Origin: Flavobacteriales bacterium
GTDB lineage: Bacteria > Bacteroidota > Bacteroidia > Flavobacteriales_D > Sanyastnellaceae
Direction of reading: 5' to 3'
Length of the DNA stretch: 5,842 nucleotides
NCBI GenBank assembly: GCA_027488055.1
Contig: JAIYCK010000017.1
Span: 1 to 5,842 of the forward strand
Shown: piece by piece, positions 1 through 5,842 of the stretch
How the letters are laid out: each line of letters begins with the position of its first letter
How positions within the stretch are numbered: the first letter of the stretch is position 1
The notes under the pieces: generated by a model
Database searches by the model: none
What the model saw: only the letters and a program-made list of their open reading frames with translations
Told to the model about the DNA's origin: nothing
Program-made: the position numbers and the translations under genes

Positions 1-309
1 ATACTGCGTAAAATCCCCTGCAATGTACCATCCATCGTTGTTGTCTCCCACAGCGGCAGTGACAACACCATTGGGCGTTGGAAAATTTCCAAACAACTCA
101 CCATTCGTGGTATTGACAGGATGACCAAAAGACTCAAACCTCTTGGCTGCATAAGAAAAACTTCCAGTGACATAGATCAATCCACCTGCCTTTTGGATAT
201 CATAAACATCACCGTTGGTTTGATACATTGAGGTATCTATCCAATTTTGTTGTGCAATCATATTGATTGCAAAGAGGCAAATAACAATTAGGCTAACCGA
301 ACGCAACAT
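1..309 (-). CDS. Secreted beta-propeller-type repeat protein, N-terminal fragment
   Basis: This is the first 103 codons of a protein that continues past the left edge. The ATG at 309 is followed by a Sec signal peptide: MLRSV, then the hydrophobic run SLIVICLFAINMIA, with likely cleavage after Ala19 (MIA|QQ). The mature part begins with two similar segments, 'DVYDIQKAGGLIYVTGSF' (about residues 34-51) and 'VVTAAVGDNNDGWYIAGDFT' (about 82-101). The second is close to the 'GWYIGGDFT' signature of delta-60-like / beta-propeller repeats common in exported Bacteroidota proteins. The protein is therefore probably periplasmic, surface-bound or secreted. A C-terminal sorting domain is likely for the family but lies outside the window. 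Cys11 sits inside the hydrophobic core, too early for a lipobox, so a lipoprotein is unlikely. The gene lies 103 bp downstream of the HTH-like gene on the same strand. Its substrate and exact function are unknown. Confidence 0.8.
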   Translation of the reverse strand, partial: MLRSVSLIVICLFAINMIAQQNWIDTSMYQTNGDVYDIQKAGGLIYVTGSFSYAAKRFESFGHPVNTTNGELFGNFPTPNGVVTAAVGDNNDGWYIAGDFTQY

Positions 310-322
310 ATGTTTTTTCTTT

Positions 323-330
323 CAAAAATA
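323..330 (-). promoter_or_regulatory. Candidate Bacteroidota -7 promoter box (TATTTTTG)
   Basis: Read on the minus strand this is TATTTTTG, a perfect match to the TAnnTTTG -7 box of the Bacteroidota primary sigma factor. It ends 13 bases before the ATG at 309, which would give a very short leader. I found no TTTG or TTG -33 element at the usual spacing of about 19-21 bases, so it may be a weak promoter or chance in AT-rich DNA. The following stretch AAAGAAAAAA is A-rich, as is common before start codons in this phylum, which rarely uses Shine-Dalgarno pairing. Confidence 0.35.
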
Positions 331-412
331 GGATATACAATCGGAAATCTCACCACTTGGACAACTTGAACCGCCTTGCTCCACTGGCGTATTGAAAATG
401 CTATTCCAAACA

Positions 413-1519
413 TCAAAATGATATACTTTCTCTCCACTTTATCTGCAATTTTAGGCCATTGAATTCCATGCGCTGTATAATGCGTTCGACATTCACATCC
501 TTTCCATTACCGCACACTTTTTCAATAAAAGGCCGAAAACGTTCACAAAAAAGCTCTACAAAGTCGCTTTGATCAGTAGTGAGCTGAGCAGCTTCCAAGA
601 CGCAGTAAATCAATGCCTTTTGCTCAGTAAAACCAAGATCATCCCACACACGATCTATCCAAATCAAGGCTTCGTGCTTAACATTCTCGACACCCCTCCA
701 ATCGCACTTGCTTTTATAGTAAAGCCACCTTGCTTCTAACAATCGCGCAAGCGGATAAATAGGGCATATACACCCGGTGCAATGATCAAAATCAAAGTCC
801 ATTAAGAAGTTTTCAAATCGATTAATTACTGCTGATAAATTTTGCCTTGAAAAGTCCCGTCGAACCATTAGGCTATGTGCGAAAACATAATCACGAAGCT
901 GATTTTCTTTGGCAGTAGTTGGAATAGCAGCCAAGTAACAATCTATGCCATAATCATAATTCCACAAGTCGATATCCGGATCCGCAGCAAATTCAAAAAA
1001 AGCCGTTCTAACAATTGCATTGGCATGGTATTGATCATAAAAATCACACTCCACTTGAGGATTTCGTTTGAGTGCTGTGTAAATGAGCCAACCAAGTGAA
1101 TGCATGCCATCCTCACGGGGTTGGTTCGCAATAGATTCAAAAAACTCTGTCACCAGAGACCAAGCCCGGTTCTTAAAAATAGTATCCCAAATACTGGGAT
1201 CTGTTTGTAGGTCTATCTTTTCGGAATTTTGGGCAAGAATATCTTGATTCTTCAACATATTGGCCTCGAAATCTCTCCAAGATTCGAACTCAACAAATTC
1301 AGCCAAAATACTCAGAGTGCTTGAGTAAAAACTATGACTATGTCCAGCACCAATAAACAAGCGGTAAATTGTTGTCTCAGAAACTCGACTTCCCACTTTG
1401 AGTTCTATCAGCTCAGACAAAATTCTACAATCTTTTTTTGATACAATCTCAAATCCACAAACAATGACTGTCCGCTTCTTAAGCTCTTTTAACAAAAATG
1501 AATTGATACTGTTCAACAT
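413..1519 (-). CDS. HTH-like domain protein with helical C-terminal region, function unknown
   Basis: This is a complete 368-residue protein with no signal peptide or membrane segment, so it is probably cytosolic. Residues 28-88 resemble a recurrent N-terminal module of Bacteroidota proteins, with the pattern 'kkDCrxLSelI...k..RvSEtTIyRlF...STLsiLaeFvefeSWrdF'. The central 'RVSETTIYRLF' looks like a helix-turn-helix with its recognition helix, so DNA binding is plausible but unproven. Residues 105-360 are rich in Leu, Ala and aromatics, look all-helical (TPR-like in feel), and match no family I can name. A small cysteine cluster, HCTGC followed by ICP (His246, Cys247, Cys250, Cys252), might bind a metal. 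M1 is preferred as start because the next Met, at residue 88, would delete the HTH-like module. The ATG is preceded by 'AAAGAGATC' but no clear Shine-Dalgarno. A perfect 16-bp palindrome 51 bases upstream of the start could be its own operator. The gene is confident; the function is not. Confidence 0.85.
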   Translation of the reverse strand: MLNSINSFLLKELKKRTVIVCGFEIVSKKDCRILSELIELKVGSRVSETTIYRLFIGAGHSHSFYSSTLSILAEFVEFESWRDFEANMLKNQDILAQNSEKIDLQTDPSIWDTIFKNRAWSLVTEFFESIANQPREDGMHSLGWLIYTALKRNPQVECDFYDQYHANAIVRTAFFEFAADPDIDLWNYDYGIDCYLAAIPTTAKENQLRDYVFAHSLMVRRDFSRQNLSAVINRFENFLMDFDFDHCTGCICPIYPLARLLEARWLYYKSKCDWRGVENVKHEALIWIDRVWDDLGFTEQKALIYCVLEAAQLTTDQSDFVELFCERFRPFIEKVCGNGKDVNVERIIQRMEFNGLKLQIKWRESISF

Positions 1520-1790
1520 AAAAAACTGATCTCTTTACCTTGCTCCCTCGCAGTTAGATTTTTTAATTGAAAGGTCATGACCTTTAACCGCTACGAAATT
1601 AAAGCAAATAAGCATAAATGCTCAATGATTGACCTGTTTTCGATTTCACACTATCTATTGGTTTTCGCAATAAGTCAACTGAAAAAACCAGAATATCCCT
1701 TCTATCATAAAAGCTATTTTACTTCAATTCTAGACATGAAATGAATCCATACCCCCTTAAATTGTTGATATGAAATTTCTCAAAACGAAC
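1520..1790. other. Non-coding intergenic region upstream of the HTH-like gene
   Basis: This AT-rich stretch lies between the terminator of the pseudogene and the start of the HTH-like gene. I see no ORF with coding character on either strand. It should contain the promoter of the HTH-like gene, but I could not find a convincing TAnnTTTG box with a -33 partner on the minus strand; the nearest is TAGCTTTT around 1710, one mismatch. It holds a perfect 16-bp palindrome (1570-1585) and a weaker dyad AGCAT-AA-ATGCT (1611-1622). Confidence 0.6.
1570..1585. promoter_or_regulatory. 16-bp perfect palindrome, candidate operator
   Basis: AAAGGTCATGACCTTT is identical to its reverse complement over all 16 bases, centred between 1577 and 1578. 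It lies 51 bases upstream of the ATG of the HTH-like gene at 1519, where a dimeric regulator could act on the promoter. It has no loop and no T-tract, so it reads as a protein-binding site rather than a terminator. That its binder is the adjacent HTH-like protein is inference from position only. Confidence 0.45.
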
Positions 1791-1817
1791 AAAAAAAGCC
1801 ATCTCAAATAGACGGCT
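1791..1817 (-). terminator. Intrinsic terminator downstream of the T9SS-tail pseudogene
   Basis: On the minus strand the sequence reads AGCCGTCT, loop ATTTG, AGATGGCT, then a run of seven T. The RNA stem is 8 bp with one G-U pair, and flanking A and T runs can extend it. It starts 28 bases after the stop codon at 1846-1848. On the plus strand the same hairpin has an A-C mismatch and a poorer tail, so minus-strand termination is favoured. Its presence shows that the decayed fragment was once the true 3' end of a separate transcription unit. Confidence 0.8.
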
Positions 1818-1845
1818 CTTTTCGAATGCCCAATCGAGCATCCTA

Positions 1846-2100
1846 TTATTTCTTTTTGATCCAATGACCATCATGCACCAATCGAATGTGATACAATCCG
1901 CTTGAAAGCGGTTCGTCAAAGACTCATTGGGCTTGGAAACCTTGCTCGGCGATTAGCTGCTAGCGATAAACCAAGCGACCCATTTGATCAAACAAATGCG
2001 ATTCCAATGAACCATCCATCGCTTCCATTCACAACTGCACTGACTCGCCATTGCCGGCATTCGGAAATTCATCGTCGCTGACGCCCAAGGCGTTGATGCA
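1846..2100 (-). pseudogene. Decayed T9SS type A C-terminal sorting domain (remnant of a secreted protein)
   Basis: In the minus frame beginning at 2100 the translation reads CINALGVSDDE, FPNAGNGESVQL, stop, MEAMDGSLESHLFDQMGRLVYR, stop, QLIAEQGFQAQ, stop, VFDEPLSSGLYHIRLVHDG, HWIKKK, then TAA TAG. This matches the tail of the intact giant protein at 2291-2536 (YPNPGQGDAVQL ... LFDQFGRLV ... GFYYTW ... NGLYHI). From VQL through GLYHI no gap is needed. The internal stops are TGA 2029-2031, TAG 1960-1962 and TGA 1924-1926. They fall opposite Glu, Gln and Trp of the intact copy, and the last two are one transition away from CAG and TGG. No start codon or upstream domains remain; the frame above 2100 runs into the hairpin cluster. 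What is left is only the secretion/anchoring tail of a lost T9SS cargo, probably a paralogue of the upstream gene. The original protein's function cannot be recovered here. Confidence 0.88.
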
Positions 2101-2117
2101 ACTTTTGTTTCCCATAC

Positions 2118-2206
2118 ATGGAAGATCATTCTTGATCCTCCATTTTATTAGAGATGCCTCGCAAGGGGTCTGGCTACGAGGCGCCGGCGCAGCAATCAGC
2201 GTTGCT
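2118..2206. repeat. Cluster of four adjacent inverted repeats, possible dispersed intergenic element
   Basis: Four dyads lie almost head to tail. The first is an 11-bp stem ATGGAAGATCA / TGATCCTCCAT (2118-2128 with 2133-2143) with a 4-base loop and one A-C mismatch, which becomes G-U in minus-strand RNA. The second is GCCTCG / CGAGGC (2156-2161 with 2177-2182). The third is a self-palindrome GCGCCGGCGC (2181-2190). The fourth is AGCAA / TTGCT (2191-2195 with 2202-2206). The 2156-2206 part is clearly more GC-rich than its surroundings. No stem is followed by a T-tract, so these are not ordinary terminators. Position between a gene's terminator and a pseudogene, plus the dense symmetry, suggests a REP- or MITE-like intergenic repeat. 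Copy number in the genome cannot be judged from one window. Confidence 0.5.
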
Positions 2207-2217
2207 AGGATTTATAG

Positions 2218-2248
2218 TAAAAAAAATGGTCGCCCGTTGGCGACCATT
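2218..2248 (-). terminator. Intrinsic terminator of the giant T9SS protein gene
   Basis: On the minus strand this is a perfect 10-bp stem, AATGGTCGCC / GGCGACCATT, with the tetraloop AACG, running straight into about eight T (plus-strand A run 2219-2226). It begins 40 bases after the TAA stop at 2288-2290. On the plus strand no T-tract follows the stem, so it serves the minus-strand gene only. It should isolate that gene from the pseudogene and HTH-like gene downstream. Confidence 0.92.
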
Positions 2249-2287
2249 CTCTCTAACTTAACTCTCTGTTTTCATTTACCCCATTTA

Positions 2288-5200
2288 TTATTTTGACACC
2301 ATCCATTTTACTCGGTGCGATTGACCACCGTTTTCTACATGGATGTGATAAAGACCATTTGCCAAATTGGATTCGAACAACCAAGTGTAATAGAATCCTT
2401 CATCAGCTGTGAGTTTTTGTGTTTCAACCAATCGTCCAAACTGATCAAACAACGCCAACGTAACATCACCTGTCATAGAAAGTGATTCCAATTGCACCGC
2501 GTCGCCTTGTCCTGGGTTTGGATACACTTGGATCAATGCAGCTGGTGTTTCTTCCATTGCAATGACTTCCTCACTTGATTCCTCTGTTGATTCTGTCATC
2601 AACGTTCCACCGATGAAGATCACACGCGCAGTGCCATATACTCCCGGTACTGAACCGCCTGGACCAAAGTTAGGACGGATACGCACCTTGTAATAGGTCT
2701 GTGGCATGATGGTCTGACCGCTTGGCGTAGTTGTTGAACCATTGAAGTTGAGCGAAATATTGCGCGACACATTCGTATAAGTGAAGGTGGTGCCATTGCC
2801 TGTCAAGTCTGCACAACCGCTTGTAGGTGTGAACTCATAGGTATAGCTTGTTACTCCACACACAAATGGATCTGTTCTCAACACCGTAGCACGCACCAAG
2901 GTAGCCGGTGCATTGCAGGTCTGCGAAGCACGCACTTGGATATCGCTGTGTGCACCAATCGTTACTGTGCAAGATGCAGGAGCACCAGGCACCACAATCG
3001 AAGTTTGTACTTCTCCAGCACCATTGGTCAATCCACTGTAGATACTGTTGATGCTTACGTTATAGCTTTGACCTGGAATCAAGTTTAAGGCTGTATTTGA
3101 TAGCACAATTGAACCATCCAAGGTTACACTACCTCCACCCATGCCTACGTTGACTGGGGTGAAATTGTAGGTATAAGCCGTTGCACCGTTGTACACCGCT
3201 TTGAACTGGCTGCACAAACTCAATTGACTTGTAGTCGGTGTAGCGCACGAAGTAGAAACAAATTGCTGCAAGCAAACACTGAAATTACCCGCATCAGATG
3301 CATTGGTGCCACCGATAGAGAGGTAATACCATTGACCAATTGTAAGGCCACTGCGAATCATTATTTCGCCGCCATTACCTGCTACAGCATTCTCGCTGAA
3401 ACCTGCCATTGGAGCAAACGATTGATTGCACAATTGCATAGCTCCATTCCAACCTGAGGTAGTAAGCGCGATTCTGCATGAAGTAGAAGTTGCTTGGAAT
3501 TTATACCATCTGTCGCGACCTGCGAATGCATTGCTTTCTGGTGAATTCGTAGCACCAGCAGTGCTTGCACTATAGGTATTGCACAATGGATATTGATTTA
3601 AGTAGCTCTGAATGTTCGTAGCAAAATAGATGCTATCGTTGGTTTGCAATTCGCAACCCTCATCCACAATGCCATTGCAATTGTCATCCACACCATTGCC
3701 GCATACTTCTGTACCTCCAACATTAACCAACGGATTGGTATCATCGCAGTCACCGCCTACCAAGGTTAGGCCGTCCACTTCAGGATCTTCACATGTAGTG
3801 AGGAAAATGAAACTACCATACCCATCGCCATCCATGTCGGCATACCAATCGGTATATGGATTCAAAGAGTCATCGTCATCGTTGCAGTCACCTGCTACAG
3901 CAGAATAACCTACTGGCTGTGTGCATGCGACCATTGTAGCAGCTGAATTACCAAATCCATCCCCATCCAAATCCGCATAGTAGGTATTGCCTACCAATGT
4001 GAAGTCGGCATACACTCCGATAGCATTTGAGCAAGAGCCATTGGAAGCAGATACCAAGTGATAGCTTGTATTGACGTTCAAAGGTGCAGTCGTAATGCTG
4101 CCAATACCCGAAGCACTCAATGTGGTTGTCAACACACTTCCACCATTGATGGTATAAGATACAACAGCTGATGGCGAACCAACCACTTGAATGGTTTGAA
4201 CAGATCCACCGCACACCGCGCCACCTCCGATGAAGGTAGCATCGGGTTGTTCAAGTACTGTCACCACTGCACTCGTTGATAGCGCGTAATTGCACGCTCC
4301 AAGTTGTACAGAGACAAGTTGGTATGTTCTATTGTTGAACAATGATCCAGTCGAAATACTAGCCGCACCAGCTCCATTGAGTATGATGATTTGAGTAGCA
4401 CCACCATTGACTTGGTAGCCCAATACCGCATTGGGAGTTCCACTGAATGAGATCGTGGTTGATTGACCCGCACAAACGGCAGTTGAACCACTGATGGAAG
4501 CTGTCAACACGGTTGGAGTGATGGTCCAAGAACCTGACAACGTAGCAGTACAGAAATCACCTTCGATTGCAACCAATTGAAGCGTCGTAGTTGACGAGAT
4601 GGTTTGCTCCACGTAAGCGAAGCCAGCACCATTGGTCAAAATAGACATGGTCGCACCGCCATTGATGGTATAATACACTGCTGCATTCGCGTTGCCACTG
4701 ATGACAAAACTCGCTGAAGCACCGCCGCAAGCAGTCGATGGACCACCTACACTTGCACTTGGAAGAGCATTGAGCGATACAGCAAAGTTGGCTGAAACCA
4801 CTCCATTGCCGCAACCATTGGTTCCTCTTACGGTAATCACACCCGCGCTGGCCGTAGTTGAAAAATTAACCGTAATCGAATTCGTATTGTTACCCGAAGC
4901 TATTGAAGCGCCTGTAGGCAATGTCCAATCATAACCTGTTGCATTTGCGATGGCAGGAACCGAGAAGGCTACGCCATTTTCACCTGGGCAAACTGCGGCA
5001 GAGCCAATGATAGTGCCTGCAGCGGCAGGAAATGCATTCAATATTACAGCATAGTTAGCCGAGATCGTTCCATTGCCACAAGCGTTGGTGCCAAGAACAG
5101 TAATGTTGCCTGAAGTCGCTGTAGCAGAGAAGTTTACCGTGATGCTATTGGTATTGCTACCAGAAGCAATCGATGCACCAGTAGGCAATGTCCATGAATA

Positions 5201-5842
5201 GCCTGTCGCGTTCGCGATAGCAGGTACTGAGAATGTTACTCCATTTTGACTTTGACAAACAGTAGCAGTTCCTGTGATCGCACCCGCAGCAGCAGGCAAT
5301 GGATTCACGGTTACAGCAAAGTTAGCCGAGATCGTTCCGTTGCCACAAGCGTTGGTACCAAGAACAGTAATGTTGCCTGACGTCGCTGTAGTAGAGAAGT
5401 TTACTGTGATGCTATTGGTATTGCTACCTGAAGCAATCGAGGCACCTGTTGGCAATGTGCATGTATAACCTGTTGCATTTGCGATAGCAGGTACTGAGAA
5501 TGCTACTCCATTTTGACCTTGACACACAGTAGCTGTTCCTGTGATCGTGCCGGCAGCTGCAGGCAATGGATTCACTGTTACAGCAAAGTTAGCTGAGATC
5601 GTTCCGTTGCCACAAGCGTTGGTACCGCGAACAGTAATATTGCCTGAAGTCGCTGTATTGGAGAAGTTTACTGTGATGCTATTGGTGTTGTTACCTGAAG
5701 CAATCGATGCACCTGTTGGCAATGTCCATGTATAACCTGTCGCATTTGCGATAGCAGGCACTGAGAATGCCACGCCATTTTGACCTTGACACACAGTAGC
5801 TGTTCCTGTGATTGTACCCGCAGCAGCAGGCAATGGATTCAC
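2288..5842 (-). CDS. Giant multi-domain T9SS-secreted surface protein, C-terminal 1184 codons
   Basis: The reading frame is open to the right edge; the first codon in view (GTG, the Val of 'TVNPLP') lies inside a repeat and is not a start. Residue numbers count from the edge. 1-356: four 89-residue Ig/PKD-like units with core 'GYTWTLPTG' and a Cys pair (Cys18 and Cys77 in the first), probably a disulfide. 357-616: three diverged Ig-like units of about 85-90 residues with 'YTINGG' and one Cys pair each. 619-729: two DxDGDG loops (Asp624 and Asp669 lead) and 'GDCDDTNP', 'EVCGNGVDDNCNG', 'DEGC', a MopE / thrombospondin-3-like Ca-binding segment. About 733-860: PPC-like domain ('DRWYKFQA', 'GQWYYLSIGG'). 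About 866-1078: two related FN3-like modules ('YTYNFTP', 'YTYEFTP'). 1080-1102: acidic linker. 1103-1184: T9SS type A sorting domain ('VYPNPGQGD', 'LFDQFGRLV', 'NGLYHI'), removed after export. It is probably an adhesin or surface-matrix protein; no enzymatic domain is visible. An intrinsic terminator follows the stop. Confidence 0.93.
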   Translation of the reverse strand: MNPLPAAAGTITGTATVCQGQNGVAFSVPAIANATGYTWTLPTGASIASGNNTNSITVNFSNTATSGNITVRGTNACGNGTISANFAVTVNPLPAAAGTITGTATVCQGQNGVAFSVPAIANATGYTCTLPTGASIASGSNTNSITVNFSTTATSGNITVLGTNACGNGTISANFAVTVNPLPAAAGAITGTATVCQSQNGVTFSVPAIANATGYSWTLPTGASIASGSNTNSITVNFSATATSGNITVLGTNACGNGTISANYAVILNAFPAAAGTIIGSAAVCPGENGVAFSVPAIANATGYDWTLPTGASIASGNNTNSITVNFSTTASAGVITVRGTNGCGNGVVSANFAVSLNALPSASVGGPSTACGGASASFVISGNANAAVYYTINGGATMSILTNGAGFAYVEQTISSTTTLQLVAIEGDFCTATLSGSWTITPTVLTASISGSTAVCAGQSTTISFSGTPNAVLGYQVNGGATQIIILNGAGAASISTGSLFNNRTYQLVSVQLGACNYALSTSAVVTVLEQPDATFIGGGAVCGGSVQTIQVVGSPSAVVSYTINGGSVLTTTLSASGIGSITTAPLNVNTSYHLVSASNGSCSNAIGVYADFTLVGNTYYADLDGDGFGNSAATMVACTQPVGYSAVAGDCNDDDDSLNPYTDWYADMDGDGYGSFIFLTTCEDPEVDGLTLVGGDCDDTNPLVNVGGTEVCGNGVDDNCNGIVDEGCELQTNDSIYFATNIQSYLNQYPLCNTYSASTAGATNSPESNAFAGRDRWYKFQATSTSCRIALTTSGWNGAMQLCNQSFAPMAGFSENAVAGNGGEIMIRSGLTIGQWYYLSIGGTNASDAGNFSVCLQQFVSTSCATPTTSQLSLCSQFKAVYNGATAYTYNFTPVNVGMGGGSVTLDGSIVLSNTALNLIPGQSYNVSINSIYSGLTNGAGEVQTSIVVPGAPASCTVTIGAHSDIQVRASQTCNAPATLVRATVLRTDPFVCGVTSYTYEFTPTSGCADLTGNGTTFTYTNVSRNISLNFNGSTTTPSGQTIMPQTYYKVRIRPNFGPGGSVPGVYGTARVIFIGGTLMTESTEESSEEVIAMEETPAALIQVYPNPGQGDAVQLESLSMTGDVTLALFDQFGRLVETQKLTADEGFYYTWLFESNLANGLYHIHVENGGQSHRVKWMVSK
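3995..4774 (-). repeat. Three diverged Ig-like repeats at protein level
   Basis: Residues 357-616 of the giant protein hold three copies of a second Ig-like family. They begin PSASVGGPSTACGG, TASISGSTAVCAGQ and DATFIGGGAVCGG. Each continues with a central 'YTINGGAT', 'YQVNGGAT' or 'YTINGGSV', then a Gly-rich strand (TNGAGFAYV, LNGAGAASI, SASGIGSI), and ends with 'L-V-A/S' and a second Cys. The copies are recognisable in protein but not near-identical in DNA, so this duplication is older than the 267-bp array. The spaced Cys pair suggests one disulfide per domain. Confidence 0.75.
4775..5842 (-). repeat. Four tandem 267-bp in-frame repeats (89 codons each)
   Basis: Units run 5842-5576, 5575-5309, 5308-5042 and 5041-4775, each exactly 267 bp, as marked by the recurring motif attcac / attcaa / attgag every 267 bases. 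Each encodes one Ig-like domain of the giant surface protein. The first three units are almost identical in DNA. The fourth, nearest the C-terminus, is more diverged (for example FPAAAGTIIGSAAVCPGENG). The array clearly continues beyond the right edge. The exact period and high DNA identity point to recent unequal recombination or gene conversion. Such arrays change copy number easily and are prone to collapse in short-read assemblies. Confidence 0.93.

Noticed and set aside
277..309. Lipobox at Cys11 of the secreted protein
   Set aside because: The Cys is in the middle of the hydrophobic core and is followed by Leu-Phe, whereas the MIA|QQ site fits ordinary signal peptidase cleavage.
371..391. 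CGCC / GGCG dyad after the HTH-like gene as a terminator
   Set aside because: The arms are 4 bp, the loop is 10 bases and no T-tract follows on the minus strand.
1611..1622. AGCAT-AA-ATGCT as an operator
   Set aside because: Five-base arms in AT-rich DNA are expected by chance; it is kept only as a note in the intergenic entry.
1719..1919. A 66-codon minus-strand ORF
   Set aside because: It overlaps the pseudogene in a different reading frame and runs through the terminator hairpin. The homology to T9SS tails is in the other frame, so this ORF is a by-product.
2101..2211. Extension of the pseudogene frame upstream through the hairpin cluster
   Set aside because: The frame is open from 2211 to 2032, but the translation has no match to the intact gene's domains and consists of inverted repeats, so I ended the pseudogene near 2100.
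2051..2296. An 81-codon plus-strand ORF
   Set aside because: It crosses the hairpin cluster, the minus-strand terminator and the end of the giant gene, and its translation resembles no protein family.
4692..5735. Similar plus-strand ORFs recurring at the 267-bp spacing (4692-4934, 5274-5468, 5541-5735)
   Set aside because: They are antisense readings of the Ig-like repeats and recur only because the DNA repeats.
4775..5842. CRISPR-like array
   Set aside because: The repeats are 267 bp, contiguous, in frame and coding, with no spacers.

Overview
The window looks like chromosomal DNA of a Bacteroidota bacterium, most likely in or near the Flavobacteriales. The evidence is a very large secreted protein made of Ig-like repeats that ends in a type IX secretion system (T9SS) type A sorting domain, a second exported protein with 'GWYIAGDFT' beta-propeller-type repeats, a perfect Bacteroidota-type TAnnTTTG box, and moderate GC. 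All recognisable genes lie on the minus strand, so the natural reading direction is from 5842 down to 1.

In that direction: (i) 5842-2288 is the C-terminal 1184 codons of a giant cell-surface or secreted protein whose N-terminus is outside the window. It has four 89-residue Ig-like units nearly identical in DNA, three more diverged Ig-like units, a DxDGDG / MopE-type metal-binding segment, a PPC-like domain, two related FN3-like modules, an acidic linker and a T9SS tail. (ii) 2248-2218 is a strong intrinsic terminator for that gene. (iii) 2206-2118 is a compact run of four adjacent inverted repeats, possibly a dispersed intergenic element. (iv) 2100-1846 is a decayed second T9SS C-terminal domain with three in-frame stops. 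It aligns without gaps to the tail of the intact protein and still has its own terminator at 1817-1791. (v) 1790-1520 is non-coding and contains a perfect 16-bp palindrome. (vi) 1519-413 encodes a 368-residue cytosolic protein with a DNA-binding-like N-terminal domain and a helical C-terminal part of unknown function. (vii) 309-1 is the N-terminus of a secreted beta-propeller-type protein that runs off the left edge.

The exported proteins would pass through Sec and, for the large one, the T9SS to the cell surface or medium. The HTH-like gene lies between them and may be a local regulator, but nothing in the sequence shows what it controls. I see no defence system, CRISPR array, transposase, tRNA or rRNA. 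The least ordinary parts are the dead secretion tail, the hairpin cluster beside it, the freshly duplicated repeat array and the palindrome in front of the HTH-like gene.
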